The position numbers were made by a program, and so were the translations under genes. The notes below the pieces were generated by a model. That model saw nothing but the letters and a program-made list of their open reading frames with translations, was not told the DNA's origin and ran no database searches. A DNA stretch of 43,109 bases from an uncultured Mollicutes bacterium. Its GTDB lineage: Bacteria; Bacillota_I; Bacilli_A; Acholeplasmatales; Anaeroplasmataceae. Numbering within the stretch: position 1 is the stretch's first letter; each line of letters begins with the position of its first letter. Location: contig CAMWKG010000014.1 in the NCBI GenBank assembly GCA_947174785.1, positions 1 through 43,109 of the forward strand, written 5' to 3'. Below are positions 26,416-36,309 of the stretch, piece after piece.

Positions 26416-27012
26416 TTATATTTTATCCCTATTCTTTTCTATAAATTCTTTTGAATATACCTTGGGTAAATCAGAATTACGAAGTAACTTCCAAAAACGA
26501 CTTGCAGTTTTTAATTTTTCTCTATAAATGTCATTATCTTTATCTGCACAAAAGTCTTTTAAAAACTGATTCCACTGACAACTGGAATTATCAAATTTGG
26601 CATAGGATTTATTTCCATATTTAATATCAAGTAAATTTCTAAGGGTAAATTCTTTATCCTTAGTTTCTTTAACCACCTTAACTGTTGCCACCATATCAGC
26701 AGTAAATTTAAATTTTTGATCTCCAGTGATTTGAATAAAAAATTCTCTAAACCTTGGTCCAAAAGTAAAACCACAATCCAATAAGCTGGTATCTAGAGTC
26801 AAGTCGTTTATCCTTGCTTTAGATGTTGGTTTAGATTTGTGTGGAATCAAAATTCCATTAAAGTAAGACTCAATAATTTTATTTAAATCTTTTTTTTCGC
26901 CATTATACTCTAAATGCAAGCTTTTACAAATTGCTTGAAGCTCATCTCTATACCAATAATATTTTATAAATTCTTCATATGATTTTATATCATCAAACTT
27001 TGGTCTGTTCAT
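26416..27012 (-). CDS. SAP domain protein with DUF6434-like C-terminus
   Basis: The 198-residue soluble protein has an N-terminal SAP-like helix-turn-helix (about 8-55): YRDELQAICKSLHL, then KKDLNKIIESYF. A lysine-rich linker and a conserved domain (about 80-170, containing FGPRFREFF and CQWNQFLKDF) match the DUF6434 proteins. SAP domains often bind DNA or RNA, so a nucleic-acid role is inferred. It shares a direction with EF-P upstream and DUF1801 downstream, but no shared transcript is proved. Confidence 0.78.
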   Translation of the reverse strand: MNRPKFDDIKSYEEFIKYYWYRDELQAICKSLHLEYNGEKKDLNKIIESYFNGILIPHKSKPTSKARINDLTLDTSLLDCGFTFGPRFREFFIQITGDQKFKFTADMVATVKVVKETKDKEFTLRNLLDIKYGNKSYAKFDNSSCQWNQFLKDFCADKDNDIYREKLKTASRFWKLLRNSDLPKVYSKEFIEKNRDKI

Positions 27013-27027
27013 ATGAAATCAATATAA

Positions 27028-27579
27028 CTACGCTCTAGAGACATATGTGCCATCAATTGTTGACACAATAACCTGAGTACCATTTTCTAAGAATGCAGGT
27101 ACTGTTACCTCTAAACCTGTTTCTAATACAGCTCTTTTACGATCTGTTGAAGATCCTTTTACAGCTGGAGTTGTATCTGTGATAGTTAAAGTAACCTTAT
27201 CAGGAAGACTTACACCTAGGATTTCTCCTTCATAGAAGGTGATATTTACATTTGCCCCTTCAAGCATAAATTTCTTTTCCCAAGCAAGTCTTTCCTCAGG
27301 AATTTCAATTTGTTCATAGGTTTCCATATCCATAAAGGCAAGTGCTTCTCCTGTGTTATATATATATTGCATTTCCTTACGCTCAATATAGCAACGCTTA
27401 AATGCAGAATCGCTTCCCTTTAAAGCAGTTTCTGTAACAGTTCCAGTTCTTAAATCCTTCATCTTTACACGAACATAGGCAACCTTATTTTGAAGGACAT
27501 GCATAAACTCTAGGATTTGCATAAGCTTACCATCATATTCAATAACCATACCATTTTTTAAATCATTTGTTGATACCAT
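27028..27579 (-). CDS. efp: Translation elongation factor P
   Basis: The 183-residue EF-P has the normal three-beta-barrel layout and length: N-terminal KOW-like domain with NDLKNGMVIEYDGK, then the OB domains with PDKVTLTITDTTPAVKGSST. EF-P rescues ribosomes stalled on polyproline. The ATG at 27579 gives the correct N-terminus and has AGAGGAAG upstream. The usual loop PGKG, whose lysine is modified in Bacillus (K32), is replaced here by QNKV. K32 is retained, but the flanking proline and glycines are lost and the loop is one residue shorter. It lies downstream of enolase on the same strand, after a terminator. Confidence 0.93.
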   Translation of the reverse strand: MVSTNDLKNGMVIEYDGKLMQILEFMHVLQNKVAYVRVKMKDLRTGTVTETALKGSDSAFKRCYIERKEMQYIYNTGEALAFMDMETYEQIEIPEERLAWEKKFMLEGANVNITFYEGEILGVSLPDKVTLTITDTTPAVKGSSTDRKRAVLETGLEVTVPAFLENGTQVIVSTIDGTYVSRA

Positions 27580-27609
27580 AAATTTAACTTCCTCTTCTTT
27601 CAAACAAAA

Positions 27610-27627
27610 AGGAGGATAAATCCTCCT
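27610..27627 (-). terminator. Intrinsic terminator of enolase
   Basis: AGGAGGAT (27610-27617) pairs with ATCCTCCT (27620-27627) across a 2-base gap. On the minus strand it ends in TTTTTG. Confidence 0.75.
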
Positions 27628-27649
27628 AAATGTTTAATTTTTTCTTTTA

Positions 27650-29047
<1,398 letters not shown>

Positions 29048-29176
29048 TTAAAATTCATTTTTTAAGAAAACGTTTTTATAAAATCAATTTCCAAGAATTA
29101 TCTTTAGGAATTTTGTCATATAAACAAATATTTTATAAAAATATAAGATGTCCCTTCTATTAGAGACATCTTATCA

Positions 29177-29809
29177 TCATATTCTTTCATATAAAACTCT
29201 TAGTCTTTTATGAATCATTGCAGTAAATAAAACAACTATACTAGAGAGCATTAAATTAAACGGAATGACAGCTAAAAAGATATAGCATACCATAAAGGTA
29301 TCTTTGGTTGCTTCTACCTTACCAAAGGAAATCAATTTAAAAGCAGCATTGGACATTCCGATAAGAGGTGTCATATCTCCCTTAAAGAATAAATGAGTAT
29401 ACCAAGGAATATTTATAAATATATTTGCAAGTATTGCCATAACAACCCAGGAAATAACGACCATTGCAAAAGCCAAAACTGTTTTATTTTTAAAATGAGA
29501 TTTTTGATAAATCAATCCTGCAGGAATAACTACTGCAAGACCATTTAATATATCAGCTATTTCTCCTACATAGCCAGTACCTGTTCCTGGAGGTAAGATC
29601 CATTTTAAAAGACAACGTAAAACTACACAGATACAAGCATCCCATGGTCCTAGCATAAATGCACATATTAAGATAGGAATCATTGAAAAATTGATATCTA
29701 AAAAGGATGGAAAAATAGGAAGTGGAAATTTCACATAACAATATAAAATAATAGATATAGCTGCAAAAATTGCCACAAACGAAATACGTTTTATTGCATT
29801 TTTCTTCAT
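29177..29809 (-). CDS. ribU: Riboflavin ECF transporter S component RibU
   Basis: The 210-residue integral membrane protein has about six helices and the ECF S-component layout. The N-terminus (KRISFVAIFAAISIIL) and the FPLPIFPSFLDINFS loop are typical of RibU, the riboflavin-binding subunit that works with a shared EcfA-A'-T module, not seen in this window. The decisive evidence is an FMN riboswitch in its leader. The ATG follows AAAGGAAAG. It appears monocistronic. Confidence 0.92.
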   Translation of the reverse strand: MKKNAIKRISFVAIFAAISIILYCYVKFPLPIFPSFLDINFSMIPILICAFMLGPWDACICVVLRCLLKWILPPGTGTGYVGEIADILNGLAVVIPAGLIYQKSHFKNKTVLAFAMVVISWVVMAILANIFINIPWYTHLFFKGDMTPLIGMSNAAFKLISFGKVEATKDTFMVCYIFLAVIPFNLMLSSIVVLFTAMIHKRLRVLYERI

Positions 29810-29835
29810 AAATCATCTTTCCTTTCATTAAAAAA

Positions 29836-29860
29836 TATCCCCATATTTTATACGGGGATA
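29836..29860 (-). terminator. Terminator hairpin of the FMN riboswitch
   Basis: On the minus strand TATCCCC, an 11-base loop and GGGGATA are followed by TTTTTT. It lies between the aptamer and the ribU start. The CCCCG arm could pair with CGGGG of the aptamer, giving an antiterminator when FMN is absent. Confidence 0.8.
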
Positions 29861-29881
29861 CTTAAAAACAAAAATTATTTT

Positions 29882-29992
29882 TAACTTCTCTCATCCAGAC
29901 TCTACTGTCGGTATAGGAATTTCACCTATTCATGCACTTATGTGCTCGCGGACTTTACCGCCGGTATGGAATTACACCAAACCCCGAAGTTG
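29882..29992 (-). promoter_or_regulatory. FMN riboswitch (RFN element) controlling ribU
   Basis: On the minus strand the conserved RFN pieces appear in order: CTTCGGGG, GGTGTAATTCC, ACCGGCGGTAAAGTCCGCGA, ATAGGTGAAATTCCTATACC, GACAGTAGAGTCTGGATG and AGAGAAG closing the first stem with AACTTC. FMN binding should favour the downstream terminator and shut off riboflavin uptake. Confidence 0.95.
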
Positions 29993-30043
29993 ATATTTAC
30001 TTGGTTGCAGGATAGTAATATTCCTTATCTTGCAAGTGCTCTA

Positions 30044-30072
30044 ATTATAGCAAATCCTTTCCACTTTGTCAA
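30044..30072 (-). promoter_or_regulatory. Sigma-A promoter of the ribU leader
   Basis: On the minus strand TTGACA (30067-30072), a 17-base spacer and TATAAT (30044-30049) match consensus. The leader RNA would start near 30037. A 10 bp hairpin (30005-30035) precedes the aptamer. Confidence 0.85.
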
Positions 30073-30164
30073 TTCCTTATAGTTTCTATTATTTTTTCTT
30101 ATCAGAATCCTAGAATCATACTCTTGTTTAGAAAAAAAACAATATTTTATCAATACGATTTTTC

Positions 30165-30193
30165 TTGGTCATAGGAAATCCTTAACTTATAAT
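30165..30193 (+). promoter_or_regulatory. Promoter of the structured RNA candidate
   Basis: TTGGTC (30165-30170), a 17-base spacer and a perfect TATAAT (30188-30193). RNA would start near 30200. Confidence 0.65.
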
Positions 30194-30199
30194 AAACTT

Positions 30200-30540
30200 G
30201 AAAGGTAATAAAATGCTTTGTAGGCTAGAGAAGTCTACCCTTAGTCTGAAGGAATGTTTTCCATGACACAAGCTTGTGGGTTCATTTTTCAACTTCAGCA
30301 CCCAATCTAAATAACTCGTTGGGAGGTGTAGCTATGGTCAATTTCTTGAAATATATACTTTCTAAGATATTCAAAAAAAATAACTGTAAGTTTTCTCTTA
30401 CAGTTACGAAATTTGTAATAAAAAAGACAGTTTATATAAAAGAAAAAGATTCTACTTCTTCGCCTCACAAGCAGGAGTAGAATCTATGAACCATGGAAAA
30501 CATGGGGTTAGATTTTACTCTAGCCTTGCGTTTCTATTTA
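30200..30540 (+). ncRNA. Unidentified structured RNA candidate with paired 5' and 3' ends
   Basis: The two ends are complementary over four blocks: GGCTAGAG (30223) with CTCTAGCC (30518), TCTACCC (30234) with GGGTTAGA (30505), ATGTTTTCCATG (30254) with CATGGAAAACAT (30492), and GTTCAT (30280) with ATGAAC (30486). That makes about 33 pairs enclosing the middle. Inside are perfect hairpins AACTGTAAG/CTTACAGTT (30382-30405) and GATTCTACT/AGTAGAATC (30448-30484). The final stem GGTTAGA/TCTAGCC followed by TTGCGTTTCTATTTAT could terminate. I find no RNase P, tmRNA, SRP, 6S, T-box or common riboswitch signature. A small inverted-repeat mobile element or a folded toxin-type mRNA are alternatives. 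Confidence 0.55.
30334..30480 (+). CDS. Possible small peptide (48 aa) inside the structured RNA
   Basis: An ATG with a very strong ribosome site (GGGAGGTG, 5-6 bases upstream) opens a 48-residue frame. It starts with the basic amphipathic stretch MVNFLKYILSKIFKK and ends in TAG. The TTGGG next to the ribosome site can pair with CCCAA at 30301, partly hiding it. Two perfect hairpins lie within the frame, which suggests selection on RNA structure, so coding is uncertain. No family recognised. A 17-codon frame also starts at 30213. Confidence 0.35.
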   Translation: MVNFLKYILSKIFKKNNCKFSLTVTKFVIKKTVYIKEKDSTSSPHKQE

Positions 30541-30574
30541 TATTATATGCGAAATTTTTTGAAATTTCAATCCT

Positions 30575-32101
30575 TTATTTTACAATTAAGGATTTAGAAG
30601 TCATCTCTGCAGGAATTTCAACCTCAAGTAATTCTAATAAAGTAGGAGCAATATCAGATAATATACCATCTCTTAGATGAATACTCTTATCTGTTACAAC
30701 AACTGGAACTAAATTGGTAGTATGAGCAGTAAATGGTTTTCCATCTGCATCTAATAGCTTTTCAGCATTTCCGTGGTCTGCAGTAATTAAAGCAACTCCA
30801 CCTACTTCATCTAATGCTTCAACACAACGACCAACACAGGTGTCTACTGCTTCTACAGCGGCTATTGCTGCAGGAATAACTCCTGTATGTCCAACCATAT
30901 CACAGTTAGCAAAATTCAAGATAATACAATCAAATTCTTGACTGCGGATTGCTGCACATACCTTATCACAAACTTCATAAGCACTCATATGAGGCTGTAA
31001 ATCATAAGTAGCAACCTTTGGTGAATTTACTAAAATACGAGTAGCGCCTGGAATTTCTCTATCAGCACCACCATCAAAGAAGAATGTCACATGTGCATAT
31101 TTTTCAGTTTCAGCAATACGTAACTGCTTTAATCCTGCCTCACTTACTACATCTCCAAATAAATGATCAAACTTCTGTAAATCAAAAGCAAGAGGTCCCT
31201 TTACAGTGTCAGCATACTTCATCATAGATACAAAGAAAATATCCTTTGGAGCATGAGATAAATCCATACGATAAGGCTTTTCAGCATTATATACGATTCC
31301 TTCTGGATTTGACATGCAGGTTGAAATTTGGATAGCACGGTCTGGTCTAAAGTTTGCAAATACGATAGAGTCTCCACTTTCAACCATACCCTCTTTAGAG
31401 CTTACAAATGGAACCATAAATTCATCTGTAACGCCTTTTGCGTAGGATGCTTCAATTCCTTCAAATGGATCAGCATAGAATTCTCCTTTTGCAACTGTCA
31501 TTGCATCGTAGGCAACCTGAATACGGTCATAGTTCTTATCACGATCCATACCATAATATCTTCCACCTACAGTAGCAACGGTAACCTTACCTTCTTCTAC
31601 TATCTTCTTTAAATAAATGCTAGCACTCTTAGGAGCTACATCACGTCCATCTAAGAAGGCATGATAATATACCTTATCAAGTCCTAAGCTATGTGCAAGC
31701 TTTGCAATTGCAATGATATGAGATGTATGAGAGTGAACACCACCATCGCTACAAAGTCCAAAAATATGGAACTTCTTATGAGTATTTTTGGCTCTAATGA
31801 TAGCCTCAACGATAGCTTCATTTTGATTAAATACACCTGTCTTAATTGAATTATTGATACGGGATAGAGATTGCCATACAATTCTACCTGCACCGATATT
31901 CATATGTCCTACTTCAGAATTTCCCATCTGTCCTTCTGGTAGGCCTACTGCCTCACCACTAGCATTTAGAGTTTTTGTATCAAATTCTTTAAAAATTCTG
32001 TCAAGATTAGGTTTCTTTGCTTGGCAGACAGCATTTCCATTTGAGCTTTCTGCAATACCATATCCATCCATTATAATTAACATTACTGGTCTTTTCTTCA
32101 T
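30575..32101 (-). CDS. gpmI: 2,3-bisphosphoglycerate-independent phosphoglycerate mutase
   Basis: The 508-residue alkaline-phosphatase-superfamily enzyme begins with LIIMDGYG (metal-binding aspartate). It has the catalytic serine in GQMGNSEVGHMNIG, then GLCSDGGVHSH and the C-terminal ligand segments NFANCDMVGHTG and ITADHGNAEK. It interconverts 3- and 2-phosphoglycerate with two Mn ions and is the normal form in Bacillota. The ATG follows ATGGAGGA. Length is typical. Confidence 0.97.
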   Translation of the reverse strand: MKKRPVMLIIMDGYGIAESSNGNAVCQAKKPNLDRIFKEFDTKTLNASGEAVGLPEGQMGNSEVGHMNIGAGRIVWQSLSRINNSIKTGVFNQNEAIVEAIIRAKNTHKKFHIFGLCSDGGVHSHTSHIIAIAKLAHSLGLDKVYYHAFLDGRDVAPKSASIYLKKIVEEGKVTVATVGGRYYGMDRDKNYDRIQVAYDAMTVAKGEFYADPFEGIEASYAKGVTDEFMVPFVSSKEGMVESGDSIVFANFRPDRAIQISTCMSNPEGIVYNAEKPYRMDLSHAPKDIFFVSMMKYADTVKGPLAFDLQKFDHLFGDVVSEAGLKQLRIAETEKYAHVTFFFDGGADREIPGATRILVNSPKVATYDLQPHMSAYEVCDKVCAAIRSQEFDCIILNFANCDMVGHTGVIPAAIAAVEAVDTCVGRCVEALDEVGGVALITADHGNAEKLLDADGKPFTAHTTNLVPVVVTDKSIHLRDGILSDIAPTLLELLEVEIPAEMTSKSLIVK

Positions 32102-32185
32102 AATAATCCTCCATTAATCCATACGTATTATATAACAAATTCAATAAAACTTCCATTCTTTTTAATAAAAAGGATAAAACTTTTC

Positions 32186-33661
32186 TTATTTTAAGGATGC
32201 TTTTCTTATGGCCTTATTCCATCCTTTTAATTTAGTCTCACGTTCTTCCTTAGACATATTAGGAATAAAGGTTCTTTCTATAGGATTCTTTAATTTGATT
32301 TCTTCTAAGCTATCAAACAGCTGAAGCTCTAACGCTGCTAAATAAAATGCACCTAAGGCAGTAACCTCTTTATTCTTTGGTCTTGCAATATAAGCATTTG
32401 AAATATCGGCTTGAAATTCCATTAAAAAATTATTTCCTATGGCACCACCATCTACTTCAATCGTTAGGATATCTACTCCTATATCCTTCTTCATTGCCTC
32501 TACTACATCATTCACCTCAAAAGCAATTGCCTCTAAGGCTGCACGCGTGATATGAGCTTTATTTGTGCCTCTAGTGATACCTGTAATTAAACCTTCTGCT
32601 TCAAAATTCCAATACGGTGCACCTAAGCCTACAAAGGCTGGAACTAAATAAACTCCATTTGTATTCTCTACACTTCTAGCCAAAGCTTCAGATTCTGTTG
32701 CGCTAGAAATAACTTTTAGTTCATCTCTTAGCCACTGAATCACTGCACCGCCAACAAATACACTTCCCTCAAGTACATAGGAAGGCTTTTGATTTGTTTG
32801 ACATCCTAAGGAGGTAATAAGTCCATTTTTAGAAACGAAAGCTTCAGATCCTGTATTCATTAAAAGAAAGCATCCTGTTCCATAGGTTACCTTCAAGTCT
32901 CCCTTTTCAAAACAGCACTGTCCAAAAAGTGCAGATTGCTGATCTCCTGCAACTCCACAAATAGGAATCTTAAAGCCCAATATCTCTTGATCTGTATAGC
33001 CATAGATATGACTAGAAGGACATACCTCTGGTAAAATATTTTTTGGAATACCAAATAAATCACAAAGCATAGAATCCCAACAAAGCTCATGTATATTATA
33101 AAGCATCGTACGAGAGGCATTTGTATAATCCGTTTTATAAATCTTACCACCAGAAAGCTGCCACATTAAAAAGGTGTCAATAGTGCCAACACATAATCGA
33201 TTCCTATCTAAAAGCTCCTTAGCTTTATCCACATTTTTTAAAAGCCATTCTATTTTACTAGCTGAAAAATAAGAATCCAGTTTTAAACCTGTACGCTTTA
33301 AAATCTCTTCTTTATACTCTTCTAACTCAATACATCGACTCATCGTTCTTCTACACTGCCAAACAATTGCATTATAAATGGGTTCTCCAGTTTGCTTATC
33401 CCACATCACAATACTTTCCCTTTGATTGGTAATTCCCATACCAATGAGTTCAGAATGCTTTACACGTGCTTCTGTTAAAGCAGTGGAAATTACGCTTCTT
33501 ACACTAGATAAAATATCTATAGGATCATGTTCAACCCAACCTGGATGCGGATATATTTGCTTAAACTCCTGTTGTGCTTGCCCCACAGCCTCTCCATTCA
33601 CATTAAAAAGAATTGCCCTACTTGATGTAGTGCCTTGATCAATAACTAAAATATATTTCAA
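32186..33661 (-). CDS. glpK: Glycerol kinase
   Basis: The 491-residue FGGY kinase starts with YILVIDQGTTSSRAILFN (phosphate loop) and has GITNQRES, the FGGY signature region KVTYGTGCFLLMNTG and the ALEAIAFEVNDVVEAM segment. It phosphorylates glycerol to glycerol 3-phosphate. The start codon is TTG, eight bases after GAGGGTG. No glpF or glpD is adjacent, so it stands outside the usual glp operon. Lineage PTS/HPr control cannot be judged here. Confidence 0.96.
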   Translation of the reverse strand: MKYILVIDQGTTSSRAILFNVNGEAVGQAQQEFKQIYPHPGWVEHDPIDILSSVRSVISTALTEARVKHSELIGMGITNQRESIVMWDKQTGEPIYNAIVWQCRRTMSRCIELEEYKEEILKRTGLKLDSYFSASKIEWLLKNVDKAKELLDRNRLCVGTIDTFLMWQLSGGKIYKTDYTNASRTMLYNIHELCWDSMLCDLFGIPKNILPEVCPSSHIYGYTDQEILGFKIPICGVAGDQQSALFGQCCFEKGDLKVTYGTGCFLLMNTGSEAFVSKNGLITSLGCQTNQKPSYVLEGSVFVGGAVIQWLRDELKVISSATESEALARSVENTNGVYLVPAFVGLGAPYWNFEAEGLITGITRGTNKAHITRAALEAIAFEVNDVVEAMKKDIGVDILTIEVDGGAIGNNFLMEFQADISNAYIARPKNKEVTALGAFYLAALELQLFDSLEEIKLKNPIERTFIPNMSKEERETKLKGWNKAIRKASLK

Positions 33662-33753
33662 ATTGCAACACCCTCTTGTTTTGATTTAATGCCTTAATAA
33701 TTTTTTTTCTTAATTCCATTATAATATTTAACATATTTAAAGTCAAACAAAAA

Positions 33754-33777
33754 GCCCTATAGAACAGTCTATAAGGC
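33754..33777 (-). terminator. Intrinsic terminator of the obg-DUF1294 unit
   Basis: On the minus strand GCCTTATAGA and TCTATAGGGC form a 10 bp stem with one wobble, followed by TTTTTGTTTG. Confidence 0.83.
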
Positions 33778-33778
33778 A

Positions 33779-34066
33779 CTATAGCAATATTGCTAAACAA
33801 ATAAATAGGGAAGCCTGCACAATGAGTGCTAACAGATTGTTTAAGGGAAAATACCAATGCTGTGTTTTATGTCTTACTGCATAGATTCCAAAAAAACCAC
33901 CTATTCCACCCATAAGCCATGGTAGGATAAGAAGTGTTTTTTCTTTGGTTCTCCATAAACCTCTTTTAGCTAATATCTTATCTCTTTTATAAGCAATAGC
34001 TGTAATCAAGGACATAATCCCCTCTACAATGGTTAAAACACAAAGGAGTATCTCTTTGTTAGTCAA
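33779..34066 (-). CDS. DUF1294 membrane protein
   Basis: The protein of about 95 residues has three hydrophobic helices and the DUF1294 core: KRDKILAKRGLWRTKEKTLL, GGIGGFFGIYAVRHKT and a following F. The start is uncertain. A TTG at 34066 overlaps the obg stop codon, would use translational coupling and keeps the first helix. An ATG at 34015 with AGAGGGG gives 79 residues but loses much of that helix. Function unknown. Confidence 0.75.
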   Translation of the reverse strand: MTNKEILLCVLTIVEGIMSLITAIAYKRDKILAKRGLWRTKEKTLLILPWLMGGIGGFFGIYAVRHKTQHWYFPLNNLLALIVQASLFICLAILL

Positions 34067-35333
34067 CGAATTCAAACTCAAAATCAAAGATGCGAACTGT
34101 ATCTCCATTTTGTACCCCAAGCTTTCTTAAGGAATCATCAAGTCCATAGGTTCTAAGCTGTCTAGCAAAACGCATACGCCCATAATCAGAATCAAAATCT
34201 GTCATATCAAACAGACGTTTTAATTTTGTTCCTGTAACATTATAGACACCATCATTTTGTTTTTCAATTGTAAAGAAAGGCTCTTCCTCTTTTATTCCAT
34301 ATTCAACCTCTTCTATTTCTTCATCCTCAAATAAAGAAAATTCTGGTGTAACTGCCAAGATATCAGCTATCTTATATAATAATTCATTTAAATTTTGTTT
34401 TGTATAAGCAGAAATCTCTATGATTGGTTCTTTAACCTTCTTCTTAAATTCCTTTAAGTTTTCCTTAGCTGCTTCCATATCCATTTTGTTTGCGACAATA
34501 ATCTGTGGACGCTTTGTTAAATTCATTTTATAGCTTGCAAGCTCCTGATTGATGATTAAATAATCAGAATAAGGATCTCTTCCATCCGTCGCAGCCATAT
34601 CAATAATATGGACAATTACTCTACAGCGTTCAATATGTCTTAAGAATTGCAAGCCTAAACCAGCACCTTGATGAGCACCTTCAATAATACCAGGTAGGTC
34701 AGCCATTACAAAGTTTCTGCCATCAGCAACTTCAACCATACCTAGATTAGGAACTAAAGTAGTGAAATGATATTCGGCAATCTTTGGTCTAGCCTTAGAT
34801 ACAGCAGCAATCAATGTTGACTTACCTACACTAGGGAAACCTACAAGCCCACAATCAGCTAAAACCTTAAGCTCACAACGAATTGTTTTCTTTTCTCCTG
34901 GCTCGCCCTTTTCACAAAAATCAGGACATTTTAAAGTTCCAGTAGCAAAAGCCATATTCCCTCTGCCACCACGGCCACCCTTACAAACTAAAACCTCCTG
35001 TTTATGCTTTGTAATATCGCCAAGAATTCTACCCGTAGTCTCATCAAAAATGATAGTACCCACAGGAACCTTGATATAAGTATCTAAAGCATTTGCTCCA
35101 GTCATACCTTTATGAGCGCCCTTTTCTCCAGGGGTCCCTTTAATGATTTTATTATATCTTAAATCTAACAATGTAGATAATCCTTCTTCACCAACAAAAA
35201 TGATAGAGCCACCATTTCCACCATTTCCACCAAAAGGACCACCCTTTTCCACTTTAAGCTCTCTACGATAAGCGACAATGCCATCGCCACCACGTCCTGC
35301 CTCAAGCTCCATCTTCACTAAATCAACAAACAT
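34059..35333 (-). CDS. obg: Obg family GTPase ObgE/CgtA
   Basis: The 424-residue protein has the glycine-rich Obg fold (about 1-158), the G domain with G1 GFPSVGKST, G3 DLPGIIEGAHQGAGLG, G4 NKMD and G5 SAYTK, and the C-terminal OCT domain (about 345-424). Obg acts in 50S ribosome assembly and stress signalling. The ATG follows AAAAGGAGG. In Bacillus the order is rplU-prp-rpmA-spo0B-obg; here spo0B is missing and a terminator precedes obg. Confidence 0.97.
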   Translation of the reverse strand: MFVDLVKMELEAGRGGDGIVAYRRELKVEKGGPFGGNGGNGGSIIFVGEEGLSTLLDLRYNKIIKGTPGEKGAHKGMTGANALDTYIKVPVGTIIFDETTGRILGDITKHKQEVLVCKGGRGGRGNMAFATGTLKCPDFCEKGEPGEKKTIRCELKVLADCGLVGFPSVGKSTLIAAVSKARPKIAEYHFTTLVPNLGMVEVADGRNFVMADLPGIIEGAHQGAGLGLQFLRHIERCRVIVHIIDMAATDGRDPYSDYLIINQELASYKMNLTKRPQIIVANKMDMEAAKENLKEFKKKVKEPIIEISAYTKQNLNELLYKIADILAVTPEFSLFEDEEIEEVEYGIKEEEPFFTIEKQNDGVYNVTGTKLKRLFDMTDFDSDYGRMRFARQLRTYGLDDSLRKLGVQNGDTVRIFDFEFEFVD

Positions 35334-35361
35334 AAATTTTCCTCCTTTTAAGGATTAAAAA

Positions 35362-35381
35362 GTGCCCAAGAACTTGGGCAC
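35362..35381 (-). terminator. Intrinsic terminator of the rplU-prp-rpmA operon
   Basis: GTGCCCAAG (35362-35370) pairs with CTTGGGCAC (35373-35381). On the minus strand it is followed by TTTTTAATC, ahead of obg. Confidence 0.83.
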
Positions 35382-35391
35382 CATAATTTTA

Positions 35392-35676
35392 TTATTCTGC
35401 AACTGGATAAACAGAAACCTGCTTTTTGTCGCGGCCCTTACGTTCAAAACGTACGATACCTGCTACCTTAGTATATAAAGTATCATCGCCACCACGTCCA
35501 ACATTATTGCCTGGGAATACTTTAGTACCTCTTTGACGATATAAAATTGAACCTGCAGTTACATATTCTCCGTCACTTGCCTTAGCACCAAGGCGCTTAG
35601 CTTCTGAGTCACGGCCGTTCTTAGTTGAACCAACACCTTTTTTAGATGCGAATAATTGTAAATTAAGCTTTAGCAT
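35392..35676 (-). CDS. rpmA: Ribosomal protein L27 with cleavable leader
   Basis: The 94-residue bL27 begins with MLKLNLQLF before ASKKGVGST. This is the Bacillota leader that must be removed after F9 so that the new N-terminus can reach the peptidyl-transferase centre. The rest ([16 protein letters not shown]-like region) is canonical. The protease that does it, Prp, is encoded directly upstream. The start follows AGGAGG. Confidence 0.97.
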   Translation of the reverse strand: MLKLNLQLFASKKGVGSTKNGRDSEAKRLGAKASDGEYVTAGSILYRQRGTKVFPGNNVGRGGDDTLYTKVAGIVRFERKGRDKKQVSVYPVAE

Positions 35677-35689
35677 ATAAGAAATCCTC

Positions 35690-35998
35690 CTAGTTTATAA
35701 ATTTCAAATTCTTCGGATATTGCTTAGATATTTCCTCTAATGTATATTCTAAATTCTCAAATATAGCATTTGCAGTTGAGTCTGTAGTCTTTACCTGTAA
35801 ACGGAAATATCCTTCCTCACAAACTAAATCGATAATGTTGTAACTTAAGTTTAATTTTTCGATTAGGTTTGCAGTAAATATTAAAGCTGTTGAAATACTT
35901 GCACATACAATATCATTGCCATAGCTGGCATAATTTGAATGTCCTTGTACCTCTAACAAAGCTTCATGTTCTTTTCTTTTAATTTTATATGTTGTCAT
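35690..35998 (-). CDS. prp: Prp protease that cleaves the L27 leader
   Basis: The 102-residue cysteine protease (YsxB/Prp) has the family motif [18 protein letters not shown] with the catalytic histidine H20 and cysteine C32. It removes the N-terminal peptide of L27. It lies between the L21 and L27 genes, the conserved Bacillota order, with 2- and 13-base gaps. Confidence 0.95.
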   Translation of the reverse strand: MTTYKIKRKEHEALLEVQGHSNYASYGNDIVCASISTALIFTANLIEKLNLSYNIIDLVCEEGYFRLQVKTTDSTANAIFENLEYTLEEISKQYPKNLKFIN

Positions 35999-36000
35999 AA

Positions 36001-36309
36001 TTAAGCGTTGATAGCTTCAACAACTAACTTTGTATAAGATTGACGATGACCTTGCTTAGATGCAGAATGCTTTTTAGGACGATACTTGAAGATTACAATC
36101 TTCTTGCCACGGCCTTGCTTCTCACACTTTGCAGTTACTGTAGCACCCTTAACATATGGAGCACCAACTAAAGTCTTCTCACCAGATACGTATAATACCT
36201 TATCAAAAGTATAGGTTTCACCTTCAGCAACATCTAGCTTTTCAACATAGATTGCTGAACCAACCTCTACTTGTACTTGCTTACCGCCAGTTTCTACTAT
36301 TGCATACAT
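36001..36309 (-). CDS. rplU: Ribosomal protein L21
   Basis: The 102-residue bL21 begins [11 protein letters not shown] and ends with the rRNA-binding [16 protein letters not shown] region. It is the first gene of the L21-Prp-L27 operon. The ATG follows AGGAGG. Confidence 0.97.
   Translation of the reverse strand: MYAIVETGGKQVQVEVGSAIYVEKLDVAEGETYTFDKVLYVSGEKTLVGAPYVKGATVTAKCEKQGRGKKIVIFKYRPKKHSASKQGHRQSYTKLVVEAINA

Noticed and set aside
30274-30333. Extended N-terminus of the small frame in the structured RNA
   Set aside because: The ATG at 30274 has no ribosome site, while the one at 30334 has a strong one. The upstream part also contains the pairing arms of the RNA.
30200-30540. Known RNA classes (RNase P, tmRNA, SRP, 6S, T-box, common riboswitches)
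   Set aside because: The invariant sequence signatures of each were looked for by eye and not found. This is not as sensitive as a covariance search.
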